Shown here: positions 9,353-17,793 of the stretch, piece after piece
How the letters are laid out: each line of letters opens with the position of its first letter
How positions within the stretch are numbered: position 1 is the stretch's first letter
From: Hyphomonas oceanitis SCH89
GTDB lineage: Bacteria; Pseudomonadota; Alphaproteobacteria; Caulobacterales; Hyphomonadaceae
Assembly: GCF_000685295.1 (NCBI RefSeq)
Contig: NZ_ARYL01000029.1
Span: forward strand, 1-53,846
Reading direction: 5' to 3'
DNA: 53,846 bases
Notes under the pieces: model-generated
The model's input: the letters and a program-made list of their open reading frames with translations, nothing else
Databases searched by the model: none
Told to the model about the DNA's origin: nothing
Translations under genes and position numbers: made by a program

Positions 9353-12043
9353 CTATGCATCTAGGACACCAAGGGCCCTGGCCCTGCGAACAGCTTCCTG
9401 CCGCGTGTGCGCATTTAGCTTCACATAAACATTCTTAAGGTGATAGCGGATTGCATGCTCGGTTACTCCGATGGAAAGGGCAATCTGTTTGTCGGTCTGG
9501 CCCCTTTGAAGCTCGCTGAGAACGGCGCGCTCTTTTTTCGTGACGAGCGATTGCTGCTCTTGCCCTGTTAGCGCTTTCTTCCCAACTTGGCTGGCTGACA
9601 GTTGAGCCATCAAGTGCGGAAGCTTCATGTGCAAGCCAGCATCTTCGACACGATTCTGCAGCGCAGATCCGATAAAGAGTGTTGCCCGTCCAAAGCAATT
9701 CTCTGCCAGACACATATCAAGAATACGAAGGTCTGCCTCGGCCTGACTTATCGGTCGTGAGAGCGCGAGCAAAGCACTCATACGACTTGCGACCCGCAGG
9801 TTGCCTTCAGAGAGTTGCCTATCCCGAAATGCCGTTATTCGTTCAAGTGACGGCGTTATCAGCCCCGCATTTGCGAGGTGGAGGTGCAGCTCGCACTCCA
9901 CCTCTACAATTCGCCACGGAATGATTTCGAGGTCACCGACGAAATCCATTTCTTTTGCATTAGATGCATAAGCGGCTAGATCAATACCCTCGGGACCAAA
10001 TTCCAGGAGAGACAGAATTGTTCGATGAGTCACGCAAATACGGCTGAGAGACGCTATCGAATTCCGCACGGAAAATTCTTGCGCGAGATCAAGCACATGC
10101 AATGCATCATCAATGTTTCCTGCAACGTAGCTTTGCTCCGATAAAGTCCTGAATGCACCGGCGTAGATATCGATCCAGCCCTCTGCTCGTAGCAAACGCG
10201 CAACGAGGTTCTTTAGTCGCGGAGCATTCTTTAGATCATAAGGCGAGTGTTCGTGATACGCTTCGATGGAGATGACGTCGCTTAGGTATTTTATACCGCT
10301 GTCAAATGACAGCTCCCTCCTTAGCAGGTCTGACACCTGTTTGAATTCAATGTCGCCACGGTCAGTCGAGTGCATGAATGAGTGGATCATGGCGAGATGG
10401 AGGTGGATATAGACCTCCCCATAAACAGAGCCCGAAAGATCAAAAAACTTCAAGGCTTCATGCGCAAACTGTATGGCGTCCTTAAGGCGTCCCGCCTGAT
10501 GCGCGGCGAAGCATTTGAACGTCAGAACGAAGCCCTCGAAGTGCTCCAAGATTGCATCGGACTGCCGAATTGCCTGCTCTATTCGTTCGACATCGTCATC
10601 ATCAATCTTGGCCCCACTGTATACAGCCAGAACCACCTTCGCCACGGCGCATGAAACTGAAAGGAACTCATCCGAGGCAATCCTTTCCGCATGTCGGGAA
10701 AGAATGTCTGCGTATAGAGTCGCAGCGTCCGATTGCTTTCCTGTCTTCATAAGGATGATACATCGCATCAATGCTGCGGTCGGTGACTTTTGTATGATCT
10801 CCGGCCCCAAATACCTGTCGATAGCCCTGAACTCGATCAGCCCTTCCTGCACCCAGAGGCCAAGGCCGCCTGTATCCTCAAGAATGGTCAGAAGAAGCAT
10901 CTCGTCGCCAGCCGCCAAGGCGTGCTTCACGGCGCGAACATGGTTTCCGTTTACGGAGTACCAATACGCAGCCTTTTTCTGCAGGGCGGCATATCGCTGC
11001 GGCGCCTGATTCTGCATGGTCTGCTTCAGGTATTCTCGCATCATGGGGTGAAGACGATATCCCGCATTTTCACCGGACAGTGGTGCAAGAAAGGCTTCAA
11101 GCTTCTCCAGTCTGCCCATGAACTGGTCATTATCCTGACCAAGCACGTCGGATATGGCTTCGTAAGGAATTTCATCGAAGATCGAAGCCTCCAGCAGGAA
11201 GCGGCGCAAGTCGGCCTCAATGCGGTTCAGGATTTTTTGCTCGAAATAGGTGGTGATAGCCATGTCGCGATAGCTGGCTTCATCAATATGTCTAATATCA
11301 AATGTGCCCATGTCAGAAGCAGTGAGCAAAAGCCGGATGAGGACAGGCCATCCCTCTGTGCGCTCTCCCAGCCGCTCGATCTGGCGCTGGGTAAGCCGCC
11401 CCTTCCATAAGCGCATCATCTCCTGTTGCCCAAACCGCAACTCATTTGGACCGAGGCGCGAAACCAGTCCACGGTGATCAAGGTCGACAGTGCTTATTCC
11501 AGCTGGTTCGCGCGATGCGACGATGATGGTCGCATTTTCCGGTAACCGGGCAAGCAGTGAAGGAATAACATCCCTCTGCACAGATAGCGAAAGGCGCTCA
11601 AAATCATCTAGCACAATCCGGACAGGTCGACTTGTGCGCTCGATACATGCCAAAAACCGATGGATCGCCTGTTTCGGATTCCCGTCCGTGCTAAACTCGA
11701 AATTCAGAAGTCCGGACTGGGTCATGTCAATCCCAGCGATATGTGCCGAGTAGGCGAGATAGGCGATGAATGTCTCGACATCGTCATCTTCGTCTATAGA
11801 CAGCCAGCATACCGTCACATCTGACTGTTTACTTTGGTCCCGCCACTCACTGAGCAGGCAGCTCTTTCCGTATCCACCCGGCGCTTCAAGTATAATCAGG
11901 TTGCCCTCGGCACCACTTTCCAGCCGGCTTATCAAATCAGTTCGGCCGATTACCGACATGAGTTGTCGTGGGGGCGTCACCTTAGAACGCAGGAGCCAAG
12001 GGGCTATATTGGTCTCAATTGGAGGCATGACCGCACGCTTCAC
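9353..12043 (-). CDS. MalT-like LuxR family transcriptional regulator (STAND ATPase)
   Basis: A large 896-aa regulator of the MalT/LAL type. It has an N-terminal NTPase with Walker A APGGYGKS (about 54-61) and Walker B VRIVLDDFERL (about 141-151), a long helical, tetratricopeptide-like middle, and a C-terminal LuxR HTH (about 830-893, with TDKQIALSIGVTEHAIRYHL). Such proteins bind ATP and an inducer, oligomerise, and activate promoters through direct repeats. It lies directly upstream of the hyuA-DUF917-receptor operon on the same strand, with repeats in between, so local control of that operon is the natural inference. GTG at 12043 and ATG at 12028 are both possible starts. The inducer is unknown, perhaps the hydantoin-like substrate. 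Confidence 0.9.
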   Translation of the reverse strand: MKRAVMPPIETNIAPWLLRSKVTPPRQLMSVIGRTDLISRLESGAEGNLIILEAPGGYGKSCLLSEWRDQSKQSDVTVCWLSIDEDDDVETFIAYLAYSAHIAGIDMTQSGLLNFEFSTDGNPKQAIHRFLACIERTSRPVRIVLDDFERLSLSVQRDVIPSLLARLPENATIIVASREPAGISTVDLDHRGLVSRLGPNELRFGQQEMMRLWKGRLTQRQIERLGERTEGWPVLIRLLLTASDMGTFDIRHIDEASYRDMAITTYFEQKILNRIEADLRRFLLEASIFDEIPYEAISDVLGQDNDQFMGRLEKLEAFLAPLSGENAGYRLHPMMREYLKQTMQNQAPQRYAALQKKAAYWYSVNGNHVRAVKHALAAGDEMLLLTILEDTGGLGLWVQEGLIEFRAIDRYLGPEIIQKSPTAALMRCIILMKTGKQSDAATLYADILSRHAERIASDEFLSVSCAVAKVVLAVYSGAKIDDDDVERIEQAIRQSDAILEHFEGFVLTFKCFAAHQAGRLKDAIQFAHEALKFFDLSGSVYGEVYIHLHLAMIHSFMHSTDRGDIEFKQVSDLLRRELSFDSGIKYLSDVISIEAYHEHSPYDLKNAPRLKNLVARLLRAEGWIDIYAGAFRTLSEQSYVAGNIDDALHVLDLAQEFSVRNSIASLSRICVTHRTILSLLEFGPEGIDLAAYASNAKEMDFVGDLEIIPWRIVEVECELHLHLANAGLITPSLERITAFRDRQLSEGNLRVASRMSALLALSRPISQAEADLRILDMCLAENCFGRATLFIGSALQNRVEDAGLHMKLPHLMAQLSASQVGKKALTGQEQQSLVTKKERAVLSELQRGQTDKQIALSIGVTEHAIRYHLKNVYVKLNAHTRQEAVRRARALGVLDA

Positions 12044-12145
12044 AGGAGTCAGCCAGCCGTCAAGCTCTCACGCACTTACCACTGCGAAACACAGCGAGAT
12101 ATAGGCAGATAAAACATCAATCATAAGGAGAACCATCTGCTGGTC

Positions 12146-14677
12146 TCAAGGCATGCGGAGTACCTGCGCCGGCGTTCTTGAAAGCGTGGCAAGGCCCACT
12201 GCCGCCCCCCCCACTGCAGAAATGGATACCGACGCGATTAGAATGATTAGTGTCTCAAACCATGGGAAATTCCATGTCGCCTCGAAAGCATAAACAACAA
12301 TAGGATAAGCCGCCGCCACGCCAATGCTCGACCCGATGAGAGCCGCTGCACCACCCGCAAGCGCAAATTCGCTGGCATAGAGCCCCAAAACCTGCGTCCG
12401 TTCCGCTCCAAACACTTTAAGCAAAGCCGCCTCGGCACGGCGTTTCCGGGCGAGCGCCGCAAAGGTTCCGAGCAATACGAGCAAACCGGAAAGAGTTACG
12501 ATGCCAGCAGCCGCATTAACGGCAACCGCAATTTGGCTAAACAAGCGCGCAGCCGTTTCAAGTGCCTGACGGGTGTGGAATACGACGACCTCGGGCATGG
12601 ATCCACCTAGCGCAGCGACTATGCTTGCTTCAGTTTCCGGGGTGGTTTTCGCAATGGCGACAAAAGCCGGATTGGCCGCCTCCAGCGTTCCCGGAGAGAG
12701 AATGAAAACAACATTTGAACCAATACTGAATGTGCCCCACTCGACTTTCCGCAAAGATGATACTGTGGCCGTTAAATCTCTACCGAAGACGCGAAACTCT
12801 ATAGTGTCGCCGACACCCAGCCCCATCCCTTTGGCCGCATCAGCCTCAACCGACACCTTTAGTGGGCCTGTATAATCTGCGGGCCACCATTGTCCTTCTG
12901 TGAGTATGGTTTCCGGTGGTTTGTTTGCCAGATAGGTGATTGTTGTCTCGCCGCGAACAACCCAACGCTCAGATTCGGCAATCTCTGCCTCTATAACCGG
13001 CGCGCCCCTCAATGCCGTCACCCGCGCCAATATGAAAGGCGCCTGGCGGAACGTGGTCTCATCAGCCGTATCCAGGCCTTGCGATTTCACTAGCGCATCA
13101 AACTCATCAATGCGGTTGGACGGGATTTGAGAGAAAACGACAGATGGTGCATTTGATGGCGCAGTCTGACTGATCTGACGTAACAGGTTTGCTTGTACAG
13201 CCGCAACAAGCGTCAACAAGGCCAGCCCCAAGCCCAGAGCTGGCACAATAGTCGGTGCCAGTGATCCTGGCCCCCCCAAATTCGCGAGCGATAGACGCCG
13301 CATTCCGGTCGCGCCAACTGATGCAATTCGAGCAAGGCGCTTAACCAGCCATGCTGTTGCGACGAGTAGAAGGAGTGTGAGCGCAGCGCCACCTAGCACG
13401 AGCGCGGTCAGTCCCGGTCTATAGCTTGATGCAATTGCCAAACCGCAAAGGAGCATCCCGGAAATTATCGCCCCAATCCGCTCAATCCATGGAACCGAAA
13501 CACGTTCATTGTCAGCAAGCCTCCGGAACAGGGCAGACGGGCGAGTTGCACGCGAACGACCGATTGCTGGAAGTGCAAACATCGAGGCGGCAAATAAGCC
13601 AAGCACTAGCGCCTTGATAAGAGGGAGCGGGTACACACCTAACGCTTGAGGAAGTGGGATCGCGCTTCCCGCAAAATATGACAGCAGGAATGGGACCGCT
13701 GCGCCCAGCGCCACACCAGCCAAAGCGCCAATGAAAGCCAGGGCACCCAGCTGTAGCATGTATGCCGCCCTCACTGTTGCTGCTTCAGCGCCGAATACCT
13801 TCAACACAGCGATAGACCCGATACGAGTATCGAGAAATGAGCTGGTTGCCTGCGCTACACCCACGCCCCCAGCGATCAGTGCTGCGATACCAATCACGGC
13901 GAGAAAACTGTTCAACGTATTGAGGAGTGACTTCAGACCATCGACGGAGTCTTCCGGCGTTCGGATACGCATCGTGCCTGCGCCGAATTCACTCTCGAAT
14001 TGCTCTTGCGCATTCTCGATCGTAATTCCCTGCTTGAGAATGACACGGAGTCCCGAACGGAACAATTGTCCAGGAGTCAGACGATCCGCTTCGGCCAATG
14101 CCTGAAGGCTCACGATGGCTTCAGGCCCAAACGTTCCCGGTGTACCAATGCGATCAGGAACGCTCTTCAGCTCAGCAGTCACGATTGCATCGAGGGGACC
14201 AAGCCGTACCGCATCACCAATGCCGATGTCGAAATCCTCAAGAAAAGACTTGCTGACGGCGACACCCCATTTGTCGCCGTCTTTACGCAAAGCTGACTGC
14301 AGTGTTTTGGCGCCTCCAGCCAAACCGGCTGCGCCCAGCAAAGGATAGTTCACGTCAACCCCGCGAACATCCACCTGTTTCCGGGTGTCCGCAACGCTCC
14401 CCATGACGTCGAGAGATACAGTTTCCGAAACTATTCCCAGCTGCGCGATAAATGTCCGCTCATTTGCGGTCGCAAGCCTTTGCGAGGCGGCAAAAATCAC
14501 ATCGGCGCCAAGGAGGTTGCGCGACTCCGCATTCAGGCCGCGTGTAAAGACTTCGGTTACCGACCCTGAACTTGCGATAGCGGCGGTCCCAATGGCGAGA
14601 CATGCCAGATAGATCCAGAAGCCCCGGAAACCGCCAGACAGCTCGCGCAAAGCGATCTTTACTGCCACACCGCTCAT
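12146..14677 (-). CDS. ybbP: ABC transporter permease, FtsX/YbbP family
   Basis: An inner-membrane permease of 843 aa with two FtsX-like halves, each a large periplasmic domain framed by membrane helices, and several additional helices in the middle (for example around residues 250-440). This is the YbbP (COG3127) arrangement. It is translationally coupled to the ATPase gene upstream (ATGA overlap at 14674-14677). Together the pair resembles the YbbA-YbbP system of E. coli, which belongs to the type VII (MacB/LolCDE-like) ABC group that moves or releases envelope lipids or lipoproteins by mechanotransmission; the exact substrate is not established. The divergent tesA-like gene completes a classic tesA/ybbA/ybbP neighbourhood. 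Confidence 0.9.
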   Translation of the reverse strand: MSGVAVKIALRELSGGFRGFWIYLACLAIGTAAIASSGSVTEVFTRGLNAESRNLLGADVIFAASQRLATANERTFIAQLGIVSETVSLDVMGSVADTRKQVDVRGVDVNYPLLGAAGLAGGAKTLQSALRKDGDKWGVAVSKSFLEDFDIGIGDAVRLGPLDAIVTAELKSVPDRIGTPGTFGPEAIVSLQALAEADRLTPGQLFRSGLRVILKQGITIENAQEQFESEFGAGTMRIRTPEDSVDGLKSLLNTLNSFLAVIGIAALIAGGVGVAQATSSFLDTRIGSIAVLKVFGAEAATVRAAYMLQLGALAFIGALAGVALGAAVPFLLSYFAGSAIPLPQALGVYPLPLIKALVLGLFAASMFALPAIGRSRATRPSALFRRLADNERVSVPWIERIGAIISGMLLCGLAIASSYRPGLTALVLGGAALTLLLLVATAWLVKRLARIASVGATGMRRLSLANLGGPGSLAPTIVPALGLGLALLTLVAAVQANLLRQISQTAPSNAPSVVFSQIPSNRIDEFDALVKSQGLDTADETTFRQAPFILARVTALRGAPVIEAEIAESERWVVRGETTITYLANKPPETILTEGQWWPADYTGPLKVSVEADAAKGMGLGVGDTIEFRVFGRDLTATVSSLRKVEWGTFSIGSNVVFILSPGTLEAANPAFVAIAKTTPETEASIVAALGGSMPEVVVFHTRQALETAARLFSQIAVAVNAAAGIVTLSGLLVLLGTFAALARKRRAEAALLKVFGAERTQVLGLYASEFALAGGAAALIGSSIGVAAAYPIVVYAFEATWNFPWFETLIILIASVSISAVGGAAVGLATLSRTPAQVLRMP

Positions 14678-15339
14678 TCGATGCGCCCGTCGCGCATGTG
14701 CACCACACGCGCGGCCCGCGACGCGAATTCAGTATCGTGTGTCACCAGAACCAGCGTCGTCTCCCTGTCACCTGTAAGTGCAAACAGGAGATCAGCAACA
14801 CCTCGGCCCGATTCAGCATCAAGATTTCCAGTCGGTTCATCAGCGAAGATGACAGCGGGGTCACTCGCGAGAGCGCGGGCAACTGCAACCCGCTGCCGCT
14901 CTCCACCCGACAATTGCCCGGGATAATGTAATCGCCTGTGTGATAGGCCGACCCGCTCCAACCACTCATCCGCACGAGCCTCTACGCAGTCCAAGCCTGC
15001 AATTTCCAAGGGCGTTCGCACGTTGTCGAAAGCTGTCATGGTTTCGAGCAGGTGAAACGATTGAAATACCATGCTGACCCGCCCTCGGCGAAGACGCGCC
15101 AGCCGGTCTTCGCTCAACGCCTCTATCCGTTCGCCAAGCAACGACACCTCGCCTCGGCTTGGCTTTTCAAGGCCAGCTGCAACGGAAATAAGCGACGACT
15201 TGCCTGAACCTGATGGCCCTACAATCGCAACGCTGCTGCCCGACTGAATGTCGATGCTTATATCCTTCAGGACATCCAGTGAGCCATCGGCTGCGGCAAA
15301 TGTCAGCCATACGTTCTTCATTTCGAGCGCACTCGTCAT
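14674..15339 (-). CDS. ybbA: ABC transporter ATP-binding protein, YbbA/LolD-like
   Basis: A 221-aa cytosolic ATPase subunit of the LolD/MacB class. It shows Walker A GPSGSGKSS (about 41-49), a Q-loop (VFQSFHLLE), the signature LSGGERQRVAVARA (about 143-156), Walker B VIFADEPTGNLD (about 163-174) and an H-loop (LVTHDTEF). The partner permease follows with a 4-base overlap. The start at 15339 lies about 65 bases from the start of the divergent esterase gene, so both promoters share a short region. The assignment rests on all motifs being intact and on the gene order. Confidence 0.93.
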   Translation of the reverse strand: MTSALEMKNVWLTFAAADGSLDVLKDISIDIQSGSSVAIVGPSGSGKSSLISVAAGLEKPSRGEVSLLGERIEALSEDRLARLRRGRVSMVFQSFHLLETMTAFDNVRTPLEIAGLDCVEARADEWLERVGLSHRRLHYPGQLSGGERQRVAVARALASDPAVIFADEPTGNLDAESGRGVADLLFALTGDRETTLVLVTHDTEFASRAARVVHMRDGRIE

Positions 15340-15403
15340 TCACTTCGCCTTCCATGATGGCAGCGCACATTGCCAACCCTTGGCCGCCTGTCTATCGATA
15401 GGT

Positions 15404-16132
15404 ATGATGTCAGTCGAACGGACAGGATTACAAGGGACGAGGTGGAGCGGCATCATCGCCATTCTCTTCCATGCGTCTATTCTCGCTGCTTGTGGTGCGC
15501 CTCCTGCCAACGTGCCAGCTGAACGAGCAAATCAATCACAGGAATCAACTCCTCCTGCTATTCCAGCGTCAGGGCCCGTCGTGGTTTTCCTGGGTGACAG
15601 TTTGACTGCCGGGTTTGGCCTTGCTGCGGAGGAAGCTCTGCCAGAGCAGGTCGCCAATGTACTCAAGGCTGAAGGCATTGAAGCCCGCGTTGTCAATGCT
15701 GGTGTATCCGGCGATACGACTGCTAATGGCCTTGCGCGGTTCGACTGGAGCGTGACGGCTGCCAATGCTGATATGGTTGTGATCGCACTTGGCGCCAATG
15801 ACTATTTGATGGGAATTACTCCTGAATTAGCGAAACAGAATTTGTCCGCGATCATTCAGAAGGCCAAGGATAATAATATTGACTGCATACTGGTAGACCT
15901 TCAGCCTCGCAGCGCCATGGAGGAAGGCGGCCGCGATGCTGCCTTCGCTTCAATCTATCCTGACCTAGCCGCACAATTTGGTCTGATATACTATCCATCC
16001 TTGATGAATGGTGTCGAAAACCAGCCGGACCTTCTTCAGTCCGATGGGCTCCATCCGACTTCGCAAGGAGTAAGGGTGATGGCGGAAAATCTCGCACATT
16101 TTCTTGAGCCAGTCATAGAGAGATACGAATAG
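15404..16132 (+). CDS. tesA: GDSL-type arylesterase / TesA-like lysophospholipase, lipoprotein
   Basis: An SGNH/GDSL hydrolase of 242 aa, similar in catalytic blocks to TesA (thioesterase I / lysophospholipase L1). Block I is GDSL at about 64-67 (Ser66), block III is GAND at about 130-133, and block V is SDGLHP, giving Asp214 and His217. The frame is open from 15248, but the start is most likely at the ATG pair 15404/15407, where the product begins with a signal sequence ending in the lipobox LAAC (Cys30). A lipoprotein TesA is unusual compared with the soluble periplasmic enzyme of E. coli. The gene is divergent from ybbA-ybbP, the usual association. Its role is probably envelope lipid or ester turnover. 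Confidence 0.88.
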   Translation: MMSVERTGLQGTRWSGIIAILFHASILAACGAPPANVPAERANQSQESTPPAIPASGPVVVFLGDSLTAGFGLAAEEALPEQVANVLKAEGIEARVVNAGVSGDTTANGLARFDWSVTAANADMVVIALGANDYLMGITPELAKQNLSAIIQKAKDNNIDCILVDLQPRSAMEEGGRDAAFASIYPDLAAQFGLIYYPSLMNGVENQPDLLQSDGLHPTSQGVRVMAENLAHFLEPVIERYE

Positions 16133-16315
16133 GTACCCCGGTCATACGCGAGAGACCGTTGAGAGAAGAAAGCTTCTGTGCGATTTGGAAAGCTCAACTC
16201 CAATGGTTCGCTTTCGTATTGAAATGCAGCTGCAATTTCGCCCTCGTGACCATTAGAGTTGTAGCTGTGACAGGCTCACTCGGCATGGAAGCATACACCT
16301 TTCAAGAGTAATTAG

Positions 16316-16361
16316 GAACAAATCAAGCACTCATTTCGACATAAATGTTCTTGATTTGTTC
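16316..16361 (+). promoter_or_regulatory. LexA box (GTTC-N7-GTTC) within a 12-bp inverted repeat
   Basis: Bases 16347-16361 read GTTC-ttgattt-GTTC, an exact match to the alphaproteobacterial LexA box. The 12 bases cttgatttgttc (16350-16361) are repeated in perfect inversion as gaacaaatcaag (16316-16327), 22 bases away. That left arm gives a second, degenerate box in the opposite orientation (GAAC-N7-GCAC). The site ends 44 bases before the likely ATG of the 2H phosphoesterase (16406), in promoter position for the whole 2H-imuA-imuB-dnaE2 unit. SOS control follows from known biology of this cassette. Confidence 0.88.
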
Positions 16362-16405
16362 TTTTTTCCATGCGTGTATGTCTGCGATCTTTAGAGGCAT
16401 TGACC

Positions 16406-16990
16406 ATGCAGACAGCGACCCAACCACGCCGCACACCACCTGCGATCATGCCTAAGCATGGCTTATTCTTTGGGATAATGATCCCTCACATTGAAAACGA
16501 ACAATTCGCAGCATGCTTCCAAAGCTTTCAAACGACCCACGGTTTCACAAACAGACCTATAGGACCTGATCGCTTGCATATGTCTTTATACCACATTCAT
16601 GCTGGCGACGAGCTCGGTGAGGGAGAGATTCAAACTGCGATCAGAACGGGCGACGTCATTCGTTTCAGACCTTTTCCTGTAACGTTCGACAGAGCCCTCA
16701 CGTATAGAAATACAAAATCGAAAATGCCTTTTGTTCTGGCAGCTCCAGACAGCGCAGATCCTGTCAATGGATTACGCTTCCAGCTTGGGCGCGAGCACTC
16801 AAGATTGAGGGGAAGCCTCGGCCACAGACATCGGCCCATACAACCTCATGTTACGCTTATTTGGGACCGCATAAGCGTTCCGGAGCATTCCATAGAACCA
16901 CTGACCATGATCGTTGATGAATTTGCACTTGTACATAGTCATATCGGTTTCTCAAAATACGATGTTCTAAAACGATGGCCACTTGCATAG
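16406..16990 (+). CDS. 2H phosphoesterase (LigT/ThpR-like), SOS-controlled
   Basis: A 194-aa member of the 2H phosphoesterase superfamily (2'-5' RNA ligase / cyclic phosphodiesterase). The two diagnostic H-x-S/T motifs are HMS at about 58-60 and HVT at about 148-150, about 90 residues apart as expected. An ATG at 16370 is in frame, but 16406 is preferred: GAGG lies 8 bases upstream, and 16370 would fall almost against the LexA box. Family members cleave 2',3'-cyclic phosphates or related RNA ends. Its position directly behind the LexA box and 71 bases before imuA suggests induction with the mutasome. Three 60-base samples I counted gave 42, 50 and 42% GC, lower than samples from dnaE2 (50%) and astC (60%), which may point to later acquisition. 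Confidence 0.82.
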   Translation: MQTATQPRRTPPAIMPKHGLFFGIMIPHIENEQFAACFQSFQTTHGFTNRPIGPDRLHMSLYHIHAGDELGEGEIQTAIRTGDVIRFRPFPVTFDRALTYRNTKSKMPFVLAAPDSADPVNGLRFQLGREHSRLRGSLGHRHRPIQPHVTLIWDRISVPEHSIEPLTMIVDEFALVHSHIGFSKYDVLKRWPLA

Positions 16991-17061
16991 CCGTAAAGAC
17001 CCCTCCGAGCCCTTGAAGCTTACCCCACCCCTCTCCGTCTTCATCCGAATTGTAATAACTC

Positions 17062-17793
17062 ATGAACCTTGCCCAACTCAGATCCAAAGGCCTGATTGGC
17101 TCAGTCAACGTAGAACCGGCAACCGATGCAGAATTCCCCTATGGTCTGGGGACGCAGGGCCTACATGAAGTAGTTGACGAAGCTTTTGGTGATAGGGCCG
17201 CCGCAACCGGATTCGTCTTTACAGCAACGAAACCTATTCGTCAGGAGGCTCTCTTCTGGATATCACAAGCTAGCACCCGGCGAAATTTGGGATGCCTTTC
17301 CGAAGCTGCGCTGCAGGAAATGACACGCCGACAAATCTGTCGCATAAGTCTTACTACTCGCAATAGTCGCGACGCATTATGGGCTGCCGAAGAAGCCGTA
17401 ATCTCAGGGACTGTTAGTCATGTCATAGCCGAAGTTGATGAGGCGGACTTTACAGCGACCCGCAGGCTTACATTGGCTTCGGGACGCCATGGCGTGCCCA
17501 TAACCCTCCTCCTACCTTATGGAAACAAAGGCGCAACGGCTGCGGCCACTCGCTGGCGCGTCACTACACGTCCTTCTTCTCCCAATTCTTATGACGCGCG
17601 AGCACCGGGCTGTGCGCGCTGGAGTGCAAGCCTTGAGCGATGCCGGATCGCACCATCCGCTGCCGGCCGGACTTTTGATATCGAGTGGAATGATGAGACG
17701 CTATCTATCCGTGTGGTTTCCAGAATGGTCGCTGGACCGCTTGAGGCGCGCGCGTCGGAGCTCGAAAAATTTCAGCGTCGCAAGACTGCCTAA
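17062..17793 (+). CDS. imuA: ImuA (SulA/RecA-like mutasome protein)
   Basis: A 243-aa protein in the position and of the size of ImuA, the RecA/SulA-like accessory protein of the ImuA-ImuB-DnaE2 translesion mutasome. Typical features are the N-terminal PYGLGTQGLHEV stretch, the WISQ segment corresponding to the family's LW-type core strand, the DALWAAEEAVISG segment and a C-terminal part ending in basic residues. ImuA has no catalytic motif of its own; it works with ImuB to admit DnaE2 to the beta clamp. The 3' end overlaps imuB by about 104 bases, which is long for an operon overlap. Identification leans partly on context because ImuA is poorly conserved. Confidence 0.85.
   Translation: MNLAQLRSKGLIGSVNVEPATDAEFPYGLGTQGLHEVVDEAFGDRAAATGFVFTATKPIRQEALFWISQASTRRNLGCLSEAALQEMTRRQICRISLTTRNSRDALWAAEEAVISGTVSHVIAEVDEADFTATRRLTLASGRHGVPITLLLPYGNKGATAAATRWRVTTRPSSPNSYDARAPGCARWSASLERCRIAPSAAGRTFDIEWNDETLSIRVVSRMVAGPLEARASELEKFQRRKTA

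Noticed and set aside
12044..12145. Possible small RNA or terminator between the LuxR regulator and ybbP
   Set aside because: No stable hairpin with a T run was found; it is probably just the regulator's promoter.
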